Positions 8,821 through 20,415 are shown, numbered from the stretch's first letter. The stretch is DNA of 64,000 bases from Bremerella sp. P1 (GCF_028748185.1 NZ_CP118164.1:6411814-6475813), one strand, 5' to 3'. The notes: generated by a model from the sequence alone, not told the origin. A program made the numbers and translations.

Positions 8821-9051
8821 TTGCCAGACAAATTCGACCCCTACCGCGAATCGTTGATTGTCGAGGAAAAGACCATCTGGCCAGATGAGCTCGCCGATGT
8901 CCCTGCGGAAAGGCGCGGGCCAATCGCTCGGCAGCTTCATGCGGATGCCGCATCGTGCGGCCACCTGGAGTACGTTCGCCTACATACGGGCTTCTGTCGA
9001 CAGATAACCGTAACGCAAGAAGACGTGGCTCGCCTGGAAGCGAAAACCTAA
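8821..9051 (+). CDS. Small conserved-looking protein of unknown function
   Basis: About 76 residues from a TTG at 8821 that has AAAGGA seven bases upstream; a GTG at 8773 in the same frame has no such site. The protein is charged and soluble (DKFDPYRESLIVEEKTIWPDEL, split here only for description) with two Cys residues near the C-terminal half. It ends 29 bases before aroB and probably shares its transcript. No known domain was recognised. The reading frame fills the whole gap between two genes, which supports it being real. Confidence 0.5.
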   Translation: MPDKFDPYRESLIVEEKTIWPDELADVPAERRGPIARQLHADAASCGHLEYVRLHTGFCRQITVTQEDVARLEAKT

Positions 9052-9080
9052 ACAAGCCCCGAATAGTTCCAAAGATTCCA

Positions 9081-10202
9081 ATGACCGCCTCAGATCCTAC
9101 CGCCTTTGCATCACAGACCGTTCACGTCCCGCTGTCTGAGCGTTCTTACGATATTTCCATCGGGACAGGCAACCTGGCGGAGGTCGGTCGGTGGATCACG
9201 TCATTAAGAAGCGTGACTCACGCCGTGCTGATTAGTGATGCCAATGTCGCCAAGCATTACCTGGATCCTGTCAACGAAAGCCTGGAAGCGGAAGGCATTC
9301 GCGTTACCAAACTGGTCGTGCCGGCAGGCGAACCAAGCAAGTCGGTAGCAACCTCCCAAGAGCTGTGGGAAAAGGCGCTGGCAGATCGAGTAGATCGTAA
9401 GTCGATTGTCGTGGCCCTGGGGGGCGGTGTGATCGGTGATCTGGCTGGTTTCATTGCGGCAACGATGACCCGTGGTCTTGATTTCTTTCAGATTCCGACC
9501 ACGCTTCTCGCTCAGGTCGATAGCAGCGTCGGGGGCAAAGTCGGTATCAACTTGCCCGCGGCCAAGAACATCGTGGGATGCTTTTGGCAACCGAAAGGCG
9601 TGCTGATTGATACGGCGGTCCTGGAAACCCTTCCGCGTCGCGAGTACCTATCCGGTTTGGCGGAAGTGGTGAAGTATGGCGTGATCCTCGATCCGGAATT
9701 CTTTGATTATCTGGAAGCGAACGTTCAGCCAATCCTTGACCGTGATCCGACCGTGCTTCAGAAGATTGTTGCGCGGAGCTGTGAACTAAAGGCTCAGGTC
9801 GTCGCCGAAGACGAACGCGAAACGACCGGTCTGCGTGCGATCCTCAACTACGGCCATACGTACTGCCACGCCCTGGAAACGGTTTCCGGCTATGGCGAGT
9901 ACCTTCATGGCGAGGCGGTCTCCGTCGGGATGCTCTGTGCTTCTCGCCTGGGAGAAAAACTGGGGGTCTTCGATTCGGAGGCAACCCAACGGCAAGACCA
10001 TCTCCTCACGGCACTCGGGTTGCCGGTGGAAGTCCCGAAGGTGGATGAAGATGCCATTCTTTCGGCCATGCAGCGCGACAAGAAGGTCGAGCATGGCAAG
10101 CTGCGTTTCATCGTCCCGCACAGCATTGGCAAAGTGGTTCTGACACCGGACGTTCCATCAGATGTCGCCATGCAGGCCTGGACCGACGGATACTCCAGCT
10201 AG
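9081..10202 (+). CDS. aroB: 3-dehydroquinate synthase
   Basis: 373 residues from the ATG at 9081; the open frame upstream overlaps the preceding small gene and is not conserved in character. AroB closes DAHP to 3-dehydroquinate in the shikimate pathway using NAD and a divalent metal. Family motifs are present in order: GGGVIGDLAGFIA (NAD binding), QVDSSVGGKVGIN, the Lys-rich substrate site in AEVVKYGVI, and the metal-ligand region NYGHTYCHALE followed by HGEAVSVGM. Length is normal and the gene looks intact. Confidence 0.95.
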   Translation: MTASDPTAFASQTVHVPLSERSYDISIGTGNLAEVGRWITSLRSVTHAVLISDANVAKHYLDPVNESLEAEGIRVTKLVVPAGEPSKSVATSQELWEKALADRVDRKSIVVALGGGVIGDLAGFIAATMTRGLDFFQIPTTLLAQVDSSVGGKVGINLPAAKNIVGCFWQPKGVLIDTAVLETLPRREYLSGLAEVVKYGVILDPEFFDYLEANVQPILDRDPTVLQKIVARSCELKAQVVAEDERETTGLRAILNYGHTYCHALETVSGYGEYLHGEAVSVGMLCASRLGEKLGVFDSEATQRQDHLLTALGLPVEVPKVDEDAILSAMQRDKKVEHGKLRFIVPHSIGKVVLTPDVPSDVAMQAWTDGYSS

Positions 10203-10240
10203 TCAGCGGACTATTTGCTCGACTCCAGAGCAGCGGCCCC

Positions 10241-10246
10241 TATAAT
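10241..10246 (+). promoter_or_regulatory. Putative -10 element of dprA promoter
   Basis: A perfect TATAAT lies 36 bases upstream of the dprA ATG in the aroB-dprA gap. No well-spaced -35 is clear: TTGCTC at 10215 gives a 20-base spacer. The call rests on the -10 alone. Confidence 0.3.
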
Positions 10247-10282
10247 GGCGGACTACCATACCGCCCTTACGGTGAGGCCTGC

Positions 10283-11413
10283 ATGAGTTCCGTCGACGAC
10301 AACACGCTGCAAGATCCTGAATTTATTGCTGCCTTACGCCTGGCACTCAGTTCGGGGATCGGCCCTGCGAAAGTTCAGGCGCTGCAGAACTATTTCGGAT
10401 CGCTTTCCGCAGCCCTCGCAGCAACGACAAGCCAACTTCAAGCGGTTTCTGGTATCGGGCCGAAAGTCGCCAAGACGATCGCTTCTGCCAGTCAGCTCGA
10501 TGTGCAGCGCGAGCTGGATCATTGTCAGGACTTCGGTATCCAGATTTTGACGCGTTCCTGTGAAGCCTTTCCGGAGCTTCTTCGTGAGATCGCCGATCCG
10601 CCTACCTTGCTGTTTGTCAAAGGAGAGCTCCTCCCTTGTGACGAACTCGCTGTGGCAGTCGTCGGTACGCGACATGCCACGCACTACGGCAAGAAGCAGG
10701 CCGAGCGATTCGGGTATGAACTCGCCAAAGCTGGTTTCACCATCGCCAGCGGCCTCGCCCGTGGGATTGATGCCGCGGCGCATCGCGGGGCACTCAAGGC
10801 CAAGGGTCGCACAATTGCCTTCCTTGGGGGTGGCGTCTCGAAGATCTATCCGCCGGAGCACGAAGAACTTGCTGCAGAAGTGGCCGCAAACGGCGCCGTC
10901 GTTAGCGAAGCGGCACCATTGGTCAGCCCAATCGCCGGAGCATTTCCACAGCGGAATCGTTTGATTACTGGGATGAGTCTCGGCGTTGTGATCATTGAAG
11001 CCGCTGCCCGCAGTGGGGCGTTGATTTCCGCTCGCATGGCGATGGAACAGAACCGTGAGGTCTTCGCCGTGCCAGGTCAAATCGATAACCCAGTTGCTCG
11101 CGGAGTAAACAGCCTCATCCGCGATGGCGCCACGCTTGTTCAGTCGGTCGACGACGTGATCGAGCAACTCGGGCCGCTTCGCGAACCACTGCAAGTCTCC
11201 GACGGGCAAACGGTTCTTCAGCCAGCCGAGCTCAAGCTCAACGAACAGGAACAACAGGTCCTTCAGCACATCGATCTGACACCGATGTCGTTAGACGCAC
11301 TGGTCGCGCGTTCCAAGTTGCCCGTGCACCGCGTTCTATCAACGCTCAGCATCTTAGAAATGAAGCGGCTAATCGTACGCACCAACGGAACGACCGTCCA
11401 GCGGACCGCCTAA
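10283..11413 (+). CDS. dprA: DNA-processing protein DprA
   Basis: 376 residues. DprA loads RecA onto incoming single-stranded DNA during natural transformation. An N-terminal helix-hairpin-helix region (LSSGIGPAKVQAL, VSGIGPKVAKTI) precedes the Rossmann-like core with VVGTRHATHYG, IASGLARGIDAAAHRGAL and FPQRNRLITGMS, where the conserved GxR and QRNR elements bind DNA. A C-terminal winged-helix region (LDALVARSKLPVHRVLSTL) completes the long form. The gene is intact. No other competence genes are adjacent. Confidence 0.93.
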   Translation: MSSVDDNTLQDPEFIAALRLALSSGIGPAKVQALQNYFGSLSAALAATTSQLQAVSGIGPKVAKTIASASQLDVQRELDHCQDFGIQILTRSCEAFPELLREIADPPTLLFVKGELLPCDELAVAVVGTRHATHYGKKQAERFGYELAKAGFTIASGLARGIDAAAHRGALKAKGRTIAFLGGGVSKIYPPEHEELAAEVAANGAVVSEAAPLVSPIAGAFPQRNRLITGMSLGVVIIEAAARSGALISARMAMEQNREVFAVPGQIDNPVARGVNSLIRDGATLVQSVDDVIEQLGPLREPLQVSDGQTVLQPAELKLNEQEQQVLQHIDLTPMSLDALVARSKLPVHRVLSTLSILEMKRLIVRTNGTTVQRTA

Positions 11414-11423
11414 GCTTCACTCA

Positions 11424-12719
11424 CTAAGCGAACAGGGCCTTGATGGGCTGACCACCGTCAGTGATTGGAACGGGACGATCGCCATCGTATAGCGATTTGG
11501 CATAATCAATGCCCATCGATGCGTGAATGGTTGCGAAGAAGTCAGGGACAGAGACTGGGTTGCTGACAATCTTCTTTCCTAGCTCGTCCGTCTGACCATA
11601 GGCACCTGAGTGCTTCAGCCCGCCACCAGCAAGCACGCACGTGAATGCCGACCCTTGGTGACCACGTCCGCCGCCACTGTCAAACTCAGGCGGTCGTCCG
11701 AACTCAGTGGTGACCACGATCAACGTCTTATCGAGCATCTTCCTTTGCTCAAGATCGAGGATCAGGGCTGCCATGGCCGTATCGAGTTCCTGGATCAGCT
11801 TGTGTTGTTCCAGAATTCCCCCGTTGTGGACGTCCCAGCCAGCGCCATTCAGGAAGTTGAGGTTGTGCGAGACTTCGATAAAGCGAACGCCTCGTTCAAC
11901 CAGCCGTCGGGCGAGTAGACATCGTTGACCAAACTCTCCACCGTACCCCTCACGCAGATCAGTCGCTTCTCGGTCGAGGTCAAAGCTGCTCATGAATTCA
12001 GGGCCACTCAGCTTCAAGCTGAGGTCGATGGTCGCCTCGTAATCCTTCAACGCAGCCTCGCGCGTTTCCGGTTGCAGGCTGCGAAGCTTGGTCAGAAAGC
12101 TCTCACGCCGCTGCTGTCTCGCGCGATCCACACCTAGCGGAGGCGAAAGACCAGCCGGTCCGCGGCCCGTTTCGGTCAGATAGAGATAGCTGTGCTGCGC
12201 TCCAAGGAAGCCTGGCCCGCGAGTCGCATTCGGGTAACCAATCAGAACGTACGCTGGCACATCATCAGAAGCCGCTCCGCGCTCGTGCGCGACAATCGAT
12301 CCTAACGATGGATAGACGACCGTTCCACTGACAGGCCGCCCCACGTGCATCCAGTTGGTCGCCGCGGCGTGCTCGTCGATCACAGCGTGATTGACCGTAC
12401 GGACTGCCGTAACACGATCCATAATCGGAGCCAGCTTCGGAAGGTGCTCGCACAGCTGGACATCGTTGAAACAAGTCGGGATGGATTCGTAATAGGATCC
12501 AGGTTTTTTGGACTTCGGATCCCCTTTGGTCTTGGGGTCGAACGTATCGACCTGTCCCATGCCGCCACCCAGCCAGATGGAGATGACATGTTCGGCCTGT
12601 CCGCTGATACGATTTCCCGCCGGCATCGCGCCGGCCACGGACGTTGCCATGGCCGTCGCTGCCGAAGCAGCCAGGAATTGTCGCCGATTGACGCCGGAAT
12701 TTTGGTTACTGTTGCTCAT
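11424..12719 (-). CDS. DUF1501 protein with Tat signal
   Basis: About 431 residues from the ATG at 12719 ([20 protein letters not shown]). The NRRQFLAA stretch is a twin-arginine signal, so the folded protein is exported. The rest has DUF1501 marks: [17 protein letters not shown] near the start, [11 protein letters not shown] and GRGHQG near the end. DUF1501 belongs to the alkaline-phosphatase/sulfatase-like superfamily, but its substrate is not known. It follows the DUF1549/DUF1553 gene with a 53-base gap, the standard planctomycete pairing. Confidence 0.88.
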   Translation of the reverse strand: MSNSNQNSGVNRRQFLAASAATAMATSVAGAMPAGNRISGQAEHVISIWLGGGMGQVDTFDPKTKGDPKSKKPGSYYESIPTCFNDVQLCEHLPKLAPIMDRVTAVRTVNHAVIDEHAAATNWMHVGRPVSGTVVYPSLGSIVAHERGAASDDVPAYVLIGYPNATRGPGFLGAQHSYLYLTETGRGPAGLSPPLGVDRARQQRRESFLTKLRSLQPETREAALKDYEATIDLSLKLSGPEFMSSFDLDREATDLREGYGGEFGQRCLLARRLVERGVRFIEVSHNLNFLNGAGWDVHNGGILEQHKLIQELDTAMAALILDLEQRKMLDKTLIVVTTEFGRPPEFDSGGGRGHQGSAFTCVLAGGGLKHSGAYGQTDELGKKIVSNPVSVPDFFATIHASMGIDYAKSLYDGDRPVPITDGGQPIKALFA

Positions 12720-12772
12720 CGGATTTGCTTCAAAATGAGTGATTTTGATCGGTTCGCGAACGCCGTCGTCCG

Positions 12773-15700
12773 TTATGGCATCCAGACGAATTCTCGCAGG
12801 TTTACCACACTCCACACCATATCTTCGTAGACCTCTCGCCACTGAGGCTGAAGCCGTGGGTCGGCAGGCGGTCCAACTCGTGCTCGGCGAGCATGTTCCT
12901 GTTGAATCGTATTGGCGTCTGAACGCAAATGGTTCGACCACGTCACTTGCGGAAGACGCTCAAGCGGTACCGGCTCTTTAATCTGATCTTTGGGAACCAG
13001 TCGCTTATCGAAGCCATCGCGAAGTACATCGGCAAACAGTGCCCGTTCCTGTTCACTTGGCATTCGACTTAGGAACCGCAGGAAGACCGAATCGACCAAT
13101 TGCTCAGGCGACTTGGCTTCAACGGCCAAATCTGCCAGAGGGCTTTCGTGGGATGCCCTAGTCAGCCAAACGGTCATCGTGCCGTTGGCGATCACCGCTG
13201 GCTGAAGCACGTTCGGATCGGTCTCGCGATCGGTGCGAGGAATCTGCCGTTCGGCTGACCAGCCGAAGGCAACCATCACGTCGTCGATGACTGAAACTCG
13301 AGGAAGCGTCAAACTAGGCCGGTCGCGTTCATTCGAGATACTTGCCAGCATCCAGGCACGTTCGACACAGCCCAGATTGTTTCGATTGCTGGCCGGACGA
13401 CGACCATCCGGATCAAGTGTTAGCATCTCGACGTTGATCTCTTTACCAGCCCCTTCGTAAAACGAGTCGACGATCTGTTCGGCAGTCATCCGGCGACGCT
13501 GCGGAGCGTTGAACAAACGCCGAGTGGGATCGGCATCCTGCTGGTTACCTGTCGCCTCACGTTGGTAGAGACTCGAGTTCATGATCAGACGCGTGGTATG
13601 TTTAACGCTGTATCCACTAGCAACAAAGTCGCGGGCTAACCACTTCAACAGTTTCGGATGACTTGGCTTTGCTCCTTCCCAGTCGTGTGGCGGTTCAACG
13701 ATTCCAGCACCGATTAGTCGCCGCCAGATGCGGTTGACCGATACTTCGGCAAAACGCTCGTTCTCAGGGGCAGTTACCAGCGCCGTCAATCGCTCGCGGC
13801 TATCCTTTTCGTCCTCAAGATAGGCCGCCAAGGATTCGCCATCCTCGATGCCAGTCTCATCCGAGAAGGGCCACTGGGGCTGGACCGCCTGACCAGGTTT
13901 AAGCGTCACTTCAATCAGTGGTTCACGATCCTGGCTCTCAAAGAACGCGACCGGAACCGAACTCGATTTGGGAACGGAAAGAGGCTTCCTGGCGAACATT
14001 GCCGCGATGGAGTAGAGATCCTCTTGCGTTGTGCTGTGATAAGGGGAGTCGTGGCAGCGAGCACATTGCAGTTCTATCCCCAGGAACGCATTGGCGACGA
14101 CATGCCCCTTTGCGGCAAAGGGAGAATCGTTCTGTGCGGCTTTCGCGAAACCGGCGCTACCACCATCTTCCGGACTACCTCGCATCATCATCAACTCAGT
14201 AACCATCCGATCGAGTGATTTATCGTCACGCAACGCATCGTGTAGGAACCAACGAAATGGGCCGCTAGCATTCAGCGTCGCGTTGATCAATGTTGGGTTC
14301 TCGGCCAACACGTCTTGCCAGTAACTGACCCAATGGTCGGCCCAACGTGGATCTTCCAATAGGCGATCAATCAGTTTGGCACGCTTGTCCGACGAGTTGT
14401 CGCTAAGAAAGGCCCGTACTTCTTCCTCCGTAGGAATCACACCCACCGTATCGAGATAGGCCCTGCGGATAAACTTGGCATCGCCAACAACCGGCGAAAG
14501 CTCCGTTTCTTCCGCCGATAGGGGGAGCTCCGGCCATTTCGCACCCTCGTTAATCCATGTTTCCAGGGTCTTCATCTGCTCGGAGGAAAGTGGCTTGCCA
14601 GTTGGTGGCATCCGCATATCGGCATCTTCGTGGCGAATGCGGATCATCATCTCACTGGCAGAGGCATCTCCAGGCACAATCGCAGGCCCAGAATAACCAC
14701 CGCCAACCGCCATCTCGCGTGAGTTCAACTGCAGCCCGCCTGAATCCTTTTCGCTGTGGCAACGGAAGCACTCGCTTCGCAAGATCGGCAGAACCTCGGA
14801 ATGAAACTGTTTCGCTTCGTCCGGTGATGTTCCTTTGACAGCGGCCTTGGCCTGTTCAATTCGACTGGCAATGAATGCATCGATCGGATTGGTGGCTGAC
14901 GCGCTGCTTGGAATCGCTGGGCCTGGGTTGCCTTCGGCCCACTGCTTGGCCAATCGATGCCGTTTTTCCCAAAAGGTATCCCGCGACTTGGTGGCCTTGC
15001 GTCGGTTATGGTCATCGTGCGATGCCAGCGAGCTCTCGATGCGCTCCAGCGCACCTTCGAACGCCTCATCCGTCAATGGAAGCGGGGCATCGGGGCTTCC
15101 CACAGGGCCAAGCACGTGATACTGCTTACCGTCCTGGGAAAGAATCGCAACGGTAAACTCTCCTGGCTCAGCTCGGAATTTCTTGCCACCGGCCATCGTC
15201 TCAACGACAACGCGGTGCGTACCCTTGTTGGAGGTCTGAAAAGTTCCCTTCTCTTCGTGTAGACGATGCTGCTTGATCCGATGACCGGGCAGGGGAGGAT
15301 CGGCGACGGGGGTGATGGGCTCCTCTCCGCTTGGTGAGCCTTGCAGAGCACCCGTCTTGGCGACAAGCTTTCCGTCGACCCACAGTCGGCTGAGTCCTCG
15401 TGCACGCAGAAGAAACGTTTGCTCGCCTTCCGGCAAAGCAACATCTGCCGCCATGCGTACCAATACCGGTGCGTTCCAACTATCACGAATTCCCCAGTTG
15501 TCATAACGTAACGGAAGCCGTGGTGTGAGGAACTCGGTGGTTTCCCAGCGGTCGGCTTCGGCCGGATAGTCTTCATCGAAATCAAGCCACCGGGTATGAG
15601 ACGGCATCCCTTCGTGGAACGTGACCGTGACGCGATCCGCGGGAAGTTCGCCAAGTTTCGGCATCGACTCAGGTACCGGTTCCGGCTTCGGAGCTTCACC

Positions 15701-16492
15701 AACACGATGGAATCGCTTCTTGAGCGTTTCCCCATCAAGTGCCACGCGATGAAGTGCGACGGCATCCAGATATCCGCGAAACGAATTCGAGGCACTACCG
15801 TTCAATGCAGATCCGATCCAAACGCTGTCATCATCGACGAAAGGGGGCACGGTTGTTGGTCCACCCATGTCCCAGGCACCAGGCAGTTGCTTGCCGTCGA
15901 TCCAACCTTGGACGCTCTCGGGTTTGCCAAACTCGTAGATGACAGCAACATGATGCCAACCTGTGCGAGGGATAAAACCGTCATGAGTTGTCCAGCGATG
16001 CCAGTGTGACTTTAAGCCCTTGCCTGGGGTCGCAAACAAAAAACTGGCACAGGCCGTTCCTTTCTCTCCTCGAAGTCGCAGAGCCCAGTTTTGGTTGTCA
16101 GGGGCGAACTCCGGGTTGCCGGTACGGCCTTTACCCATGATGTATAGGTTCTCACCGTCTTTTAGATCGCGTGCATTCACCCAGGCTTCGATCGTGATGG
16201 AATCGCCGTTGGTAAAGTCAAACGGACTGAGATGGCCCGGGTCGTCGTACGAGAAGTAGGCACCCCGACCATCAAACTTCACCGCCGTATTGTCTGCATC
16301 AAAATCGGGATACGAAGGCGGACGTGGTCCAGGGACGTCACGGTGGACACCCCCGTGAGCGATGAGCGGTGTTTCTTCTTCCGCACCGAAGTCCCACATC
16401 ACGACGGGCTCAGATGCGTGAACAGTTGCGCAAATGCAAACCATCATGAAAGTTAGGACGAGTAGATGGCAGCGAAGCAATCTCATCAGCAT
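12773..16492 (-). CDS. LamG-PSCyt1-DUF1549-DUF1553 exported protein
   Basis: 1239 residues with a Sec signal ([17 protein letters not shown]). Domain order by eye: a LamG/concanavalin-like sandwich at about 35-265, a PA14-like sugar-binding region around 300-460, a planctomycete cytochrome-like PSCyt1 segment at 563-652 with a haem-c motif C575FRC578H, DUF1549 (about 675-860) and DUF1553 (about 920-1180). Family knowledge: such proteins are abundant and uncharacterised in planctomycetes and always travel with DUF1501. A role in outer-surface electron transfer or glycan processing is inference. An ATG two codons downstream (16486) is equally plausible as start. Confidence 0.88.
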   Translation of the reverse strand: MLMRLLRCHLLVLTFMMVCICATVHASEPVVMWDFGAEEETPLIAHGGVHRDVPGPRPPSYPDFDADNTAVKFDGRGAYFSYDDPGHLSPFDFTNGDSITIEAWVNARDLKDGENLYIMGKGRTGNPEFAPDNQNWALRLRGEKGTACASFLFATPGKGLKSHWHRWTTHDGFIPRTGWHHVAVIYEFGKPESVQGWIDGKQLPGAWDMGGPTTVPPFVDDDSVWIGSALNGSASNSFRGYLDAVALHRVALDGETLKKRFHRVGEAPKPEPVPESMPKLGELPADRVTVTFHEGMPSHTRWLDFDEDYPAEADRWETTEFLTPRLPLRYDNWGIRDSWNAPVLVRMAADVALPEGEQTFLLRARGLSRLWVDGKLVAKTGALQGSPSGEEPITPVADPPLPGHRIKQHRLHEEKGTFQTSNKGTHRVVVETMAGGKKFRAEPGEFTVAILSQDGKQYHVLGPVGSPDAPLPLTDEAFEGALERIESSLASHDDHNRRKATKSRDTFWEKRHRLAKQWAEGNPGPAIPSSASATNPIDAFIASRIEQAKAAVKGTSPDEAKQFHSEVLPILRSECFRCHSEKDSGGLQLNSREMAVGGGYSGPAIVPGDASASEMMIRIRHEDADMRMPPTGKPLSSEQMKTLETWINEGAKWPELPLSAEETELSPVVGDAKFIRRAYLDTVGVIPTEEEVRAFLSDNSSDKRAKLIDRLLEDPRWADHWVSYWQDVLAENPTLINATLNASGPFRWFLHDALRDDKSLDRMVTELMMMRGSPEDGGSAGFAKAAQNDSPFAAKGHVVANAFLGIELQCARCHDSPYHSTTQEDLYSIAAMFARKPLSVPKSSSVPVAFFESQDREPLIEVTLKPGQAVQPQWPFSDETGIEDGESLAAYLEDEKDSRERLTALVTAPENERFAEVSVNRIWRRLIGAGIVEPPHDWEGAKPSHPKLLKWLARDFVASGYSVKHTTRLIMNSSLYQREATGNQQDADPTRRLFNAPQRRRMTAEQIVDSFYEGAGKEINVEMLTLDPDGRRPASNRNNLGCVERAWMLASISNERDRPSLTLPRVSVIDDVMVAFGWSAERQIPRTDRETDPNVLQPAVIANGTMTVWLTRASHESPLADLAVEAKSPEQLVDSVFLRFLSRMPSEQERALFADVLRDGFDKRLVPKDQIKEPVPLERLPQVTWSNHLRSDANTIQQEHARRARVGPPADPRLQPQWREVYEDMVWSVVNLREFVWMP

Positions 16493-16725
16493 TACCTATT
16501 GAGAAGGGCCAGAACGCAAGCGGACATGGCGTTTGGCGAATCAACAATCTATAAGGAGGGAACAAGACTTCGAACGGAAGCGATAGGAAGGAACCTTAAA
16601 TATCCATAGAATTTTTGCTTTCGTCAAGGTTTCTTGGCTAAGCTAGAACGTCTCATCCCATCGCAAAAACCCGGCAAATCGTCCTTCAATCTCCCTTGAT
16701 CGCTCTCCAAGATCCAAACGACAAC

Positions 16726-18183
16726 ATGCGATATTCCCTCAATTGCAAATGCACTCTGACCGGCATTGCCTGCCTACTATTGGGTATTCTGGTGAGGCCA
16801 GCATTGGCCAATGCGCCAGATCTGCCAAAACCGCCCAACGTGTTGCTCTTGGTCGCCGATGACCTTGGATATGCCGAGCTTGGCTGCCAAGGAAATGCCG
16901 TCGTAAAAACGCCACAAATTGACGCTTTTAGTCGGGAGGCTGTGCGATGTACGCAAGCCTACGTGACGGCTCCCAATTGCAGCCCGTCGCGGGCTGGGTT
17001 TCTAACCGGTCGAATTCCGCTGCGATTTGGCTATGAGTTCAATCCTATCGGTGCCCGCAACGAAGACCCGCAAACAGGGCTGCCCAACAAGCAACAAACC
17101 ATAGCGGAATACCTGCACGATGCCGGGTACACAACTGGTCTGGTTGGCAAGTGGCATCTCGGTGGAGCAGCCGACTTTCATCCGCAGCGGCATGGCTTCG
17201 ACGAGTTCTTCGGCTTTCTGCATGAGGGTCACTATTTTGTCCCTAGTCCGTGGAACGAGACGACCACTTGGATCCGTCGCAAAGGGCTTCCGCAGGGGAA
17301 ACAAGGTCGGTACGAAGTTTCTCCACAACTGATCTACTCATCGCATATGGGGCATGACGAACCGGACTACGATGCGAATAACCCTGTACTTCGCGAAGGA
17401 CAACCGGTTGTCGAGGAAGCTTACTTTACCGACGCGATCACCCGCGAGGCGACCTCCTTCATCGAGCGATACCAAACGAGCCCTTGGTTTCTTTATGTTG
17501 CCTACAATGCGGTGCACAGTCCGCTGCAAGCCAAAAACGACACGTTGGCCCTCTTCAAGGATGAAGACGATATCCATCGCCGCATCTTCCTGGCCATGCT
17601 TTATGACCTGGACCGAAGTGTCGGACAGATTCTGCAGACGCTTGAGAAGACAGGTCAAAGTGAAAACACGTTGGTCGTTTTCTTCAGCGACAACGGCGGA
17701 CCGACCAAAGAAACGACCGCCAGCAATCTTCCGCTGCGTGATGGCAAAGGCAGCATGTACGAAGGAGGGATTCGCGTTCCGTTTCTGATTCGCTGGCCGG
17801 GTCAGGTCGAAGGGGGATCGGTATCCGATTCGATTATCAGTACGCTTGATCTCTTTCCTGCGATTACTGGCATGATCGGCAACAAGTCACAGGTCGAATT
17901 AGACGGCATCAACATCGCGAGTGTCATCCGCAATCCCGAATTGGCAAGCGATCGAACGCTTTATTGGCGACAAGGAAAGCGTGCCGCACTGCGACAAGGC
18001 CGTTGGAAAATCGTCGCTCCCAACGGACACAACTCGGAGGACAAGTGGCAATTATTCGATTTGCAGGATGACCCATCGGAACAGAATGATCTCTCAACGA
18101 GTCAGGATCATCACAAAATGATGAAGGGCCTATTAAGGAAATGGGAGACCCTTAATCAAGAGATGGCGGAGCCCCTTTTCTAA
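16726..18183 (+). CDS. Type I sulfatase (Cys-type)
   Basis: 485 residues from the ATG at 16726; a TTG at 16696 is in frame but unneeded. A signal peptide ([17 protein letters not shown]) is followed by the sulfatase metal motif VADDLGY (D45, D46) and the formylglycine site NCSPSRAG with Cys85, then GKWHLGG and FFSDNGGP. Cys85 must be oxidised to formylglycine by an FGE. The enzyme is exported and removes sulfate esters from a glycan or other substrate that cannot be named. It is divergent from the DUF1549/DUF1553 gene across a 233-base gap, suggesting joint regulation. Confidence 0.93.
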   Translation: MRYSLNCKCTLTGIACLLLGILVRPALANAPDLPKPPNVLLLVADDLGYAELGCQGNAVVKTPQIDAFSREAVRCTQAYVTAPNCSPSRAGFLTGRIPLRFGYEFNPIGARNEDPQTGLPNKQQTIAEYLHDAGYTTGLVGKWHLGGAADFHPQRHGFDEFFGFLHEGHYFVPSPWNETTTWIRRKGLPQGKQGRYEVSPQLIYSSHMGHDEPDYDANNPVLREGQPVVEEAYFTDAITREATSFIERYQTSPWFLYVAYNAVHSPLQAKNDTLALFKDEDDIHRRIFLAMLYDLDRSVGQILQTLEKTGQSENTLVVFFSDNGGPTKETTASNLPLRDGKGSMYEGGIRVPFLIRWPGQVEGGSVSDSIISTLDLFPAITGMIGNKSQVELDGINIASVIRNPELASDRTLYWRQGKRAALRQGRWKIVAPNGHNSEDKWQLFDLQDDPSEQNDLSTSQDHHKMMKGLLRKWETLNQEMAEPLF

Positions 18184-18226
18184 GCACTGCCTGGGACCGT
18201 CCAAAAGCTGGAAACTCCTGGTATCA

Positions 18227-18260
18227 GGCATGTTGTAGCGATCGGCATGTTGAATATAAT
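18227..18260 (+). promoter_or_regulatory. Promoter with direct repeats upstream of XRE-cupin gene
   Basis: A -35 TTGTAG at 18233-18238 and a perfect -10 TATAAT at 18255-18260 are separated by 16 bases. Two exact copies of GGCATGTTG (18227-18235 and 18244-18252) overlap the promoter with a 17-base period, as expected for binding of a regulator on one DNA face. The ATG at 18267 begins where the transcript should start, so the message is probably leaderless. Confidence 0.55.
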
Positions 18261-18266
18261 ACCGCG

Positions 18267-18830
18267 ATGAACCTCGTAGAACTTGCTGAACGAATCCGCT
18301 CTCTCCGCATCGACCAACGCTTAACGTTGGAAGAGGTAGCGTCACGCACCGGGCTAACACGCAGTTGGCTATCGAAGGTTGAAAACTTTCGCGTCACGCC
18401 CTCTCTGCCGGCCTTAGCCGAGATTGCCAAGGCATTGGGAGTTCCGACTTCCAAATTGGTAGAAGGGCTGGATGAGAAGCCCTCGCTAACCATGGTTCGC
18501 AAGAACGAGCGAAAGGTCATCGAAAGAGACCAGTCGGAGGCAAATACCTCAATCTATGAGTCGCTGGCCCATCGCCGCAAATCTCGCTCGATGGATCCGT
18601 TCATGATCACGATTCCCCCAGGGGTTGCCCGTGAAGAGGCCTTGCCCCACCTGGGCGAGGAGTTTCTGCTAGTCCAGTCTGGGAATGTCGACTTTGAGTA
18701 CGATGGCGATGTCTTCAAGCTCCAATCTGGAGACAGTCTCTATTTCGACGCCAGCGTTCCCCATCGCTTGGTAAACTCGTACAAGAAGCAAGCCGTCGTG
18801 CTTTGTATCTTCCAATCACCGCAAGCCTAG
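18267..18830 (+). CDS. XRE-family regulator with cupin domain
   Basis: 187 residues. An N-terminal helix-turn-helix at about 7-61 ([21 protein letters not shown]) has its recognition helix intact, and a C-terminal cupin fold lies at about 105-185 ([35 protein letters not shown]). In this class the cupin binds a small effector and controls catabolic genes next door. It precedes the PhoD/Fe-ADH/phnX/transporter run on the same strand, 236 bases upstream, and is the likely regulator of that run and of itself. The predicted leaderless start fits ATG translation without a ribosome-binding site. Confidence 0.88.
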   Translation: MNLVELAERIRSLRIDQRLTLEEVASRTGLTRSWLSKVENFRVTPSLPALAEIAKALGVPTSKLVEGLDEKPSLTMVRKNERKVIERDQSEANTSIYESLAHRRKSRSMDPFMITIPPGVAREEALPHLGEEFLLVQSGNVDFEYDGDVFKLQSGDSLYFDASVPHRLVNSYKKQAVVLCIFQSPQA

Positions 18831-18965
18831 TTCTTTGCCTGCGATCTTGAATTCTGAAGCGATCCGTACCGTTGCTGTATGGGCATTGCTGATTTCACCC
18901 GTCGCCCAATCCCTCTTTCCGCTCTGGGACGCGTCAATCTTAACGGGGCCTTCACAACACGTTTG

Positions 18966-18994
18966 TTGACTCTCAGGCAACTTTCGGTAAGAAT
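18966..18994 (+). promoter_or_regulatory. Putative sigma-70 promoter of phosphonate operon
   Basis: TTGACT at 18966-18971 and AAGAAT at 18989-18994 are separated by 17 bases. They lie about 72 bases upstream of the PhoD start, in the gap after the regulator. I do not see the GGCATGTTG repeat of the regulator promoter here. Confidence 0.4.
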
Positions 18995-19066
18995 AGCTCA
19001 CGTCGAACACGAATATTGACTCGTGGTCACCTTTCTCCGACAACTAACCTTCGGGAACGCATATCG

Positions 19067-20383
19067 ATGGGAGCGAAGCAAACAATGGCCTACAACCTGG
19101 ATCGGCGGTCGATGCTTGCCGTCTCAGCCGCCTCTCTGTTGGCCACTTCTGCGGAAGCCAATGACGGCGACCTCCCAAGTGTTACCGGCCCAATGGTCGG
19201 TCACGTTTCCCATGTGGACGCCAATATCTGGTTTCGCCCCACTACGCCAGGCAAGTACTCACTACAAGTCTTGCAAGAAGAGGGAACCGAAGAACGTATC
19301 ATCCACGCGGAAGCTAAGCTTGAAAACGACAATTGTTTGACTTGGCACGTAGCCGGACTGCAGCCAGGTACCAAGTACCAGTACAAGGTCTCGGGGCCCA
19401 ACAGACCGCTGGTTTCAGGGAAAGAGTACTATTTCGATACGGCCCCCGATCCCACAAAGGCCACTCGCGTTTGTTTGGCATTTGGGTCATGTGCTCCGAA
19501 CAAGCCATTAGAGTTGTGGACGCAAATGGAGCAGCGGGGGGCCCAAGGCTTAGTCCTTTTAGGCGATACGCCCTATATCGACTCAACGGACCTGTCGGTT
19601 GCCCGGGACCGTCATCGGACCTTTCTTCAGGTTCCTCAATTAGCCTCACTCATTGGCCATACGCCTACCTGGGGTACTTGGGACGATCACGATTTTGGAC
19701 GCAACGATTCCGATGGAAGACTTAAGGGCAAAGAGAACACACGCCAAGCGTTTGTTGAATACCGTGCCAACCAAGATTTCGGTCATGACCAATCGGGTAT
19801 CTACACGAAGTTCCGATATGGACCGGTCGAGGTTTTTCTGCTCGATACACGATGGTTTGCTCGGACAGAAAAGTCGCCCGTCGATCCTAGTCAGCCCACA
19901 CTCTTAGGAAAACAGCAGTGGCAATGGCTGAAAGAGGCCCTGTTGGCTTCCACCGCTCCTTTCAAACTGATTGCGTGCGGCATGATTTGGGACGACAAGG
20001 AGAATACAGAATCGGACGACTGGGGATCGTATACGCACGAGCGAGACGCCTTATTCGAGTTCATAGGCGAAAATAAGATTTCAGGAGTCGTATTAATCGG
20101 TGGCGACATCCATTGCTCGCGACACCTCAAATACGAAACCGAGAAGACGGTCGGTTATCCGATTCATCAATTCATCGTTTCGCCGATTCACGATAGCGTG
20201 ATTCCGAAACTCAACGTGCCGCATCCCAATCTGATTCGGGGTGAAGCGATTCCTCACGTTTGGCTCCGACTCGAGGTCGACAGTACCCAGTCGCCGGCTC
20301 GCCTTCATGCCGAGTGGGTGCAAATGAAAGGACGTCCAATGTGGGATGTAACTCTCACGGACGAGCAGTTGTCGCTTCGTTAA
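19067..20383 (+). CDS. PhoD-like exported phosphoesterase
   Basis: About 438 residues from the ATG at 19067; an ATG at 19085 and a TTG at 19016 are alternatives. An RR-containing signal ([14 protein letters not shown]) suggests Tat export. An N-terminal fibronectin-like PhoD_N domain is followed by the metallophosphatase core: [24 protein letters not shown] and GGDIHCSRH supply the metal ligands. PhoD enzymes hydrolyse phosphate monoesters and diesters outside the membrane. Being first in a run with phnX, it may release phosphonate or phosphate from an esterified polymer or lipid; that link is inference. Confidence 0.85.
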   Translation: MGAKQTMAYNLDRRSMLAVSAASLLATSAEANDGDLPSVTGPMVGHVSHVDANIWFRPTTPGKYSLQVLQEEGTEERIIHAEAKLENDNCLTWHVAGLQPGTKYQYKVSGPNRPLVSGKEYYFDTAPDPTKATRVCLAFGSCAPNKPLELWTQMEQRGAQGLVLLGDTPYIDSTDLSVARDRHRTFLQVPQLASLIGHTPTWGTWDDHDFGRNDSDGRLKGKENTRQAFVEYRANQDFGHDQSGIYTKFRYGPVEVFLLDTRWFARTEKSPVDPSQPTLLGKQQWQWLKEALLASTAPFKLIACGMIWDDKENTESDDWGSYTHERDALFEFIGENKISGVVLIGGDIHCSRHLKYETEKTVGYPIHQFIVSPIHDSVIPKLNVPHPNLIRGEAIPHVWLRLEVDSTQSPARLHAEWVQMKGRPMWDVTLTDEQLSLR

Positions 20384-20415
20384 AACGGACTTCGAACTTT
20401 TAAGGGCCAAGAGTT

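Noticed and set aside
11424-12941. Longer start for the DUF1501 protein at 12941
   Set aside because: The extension overlaps the DUF1549/DUF1553 coding region and puts the Tat signal 75 residues inside; the ATG at 12719 places it at the N terminus.
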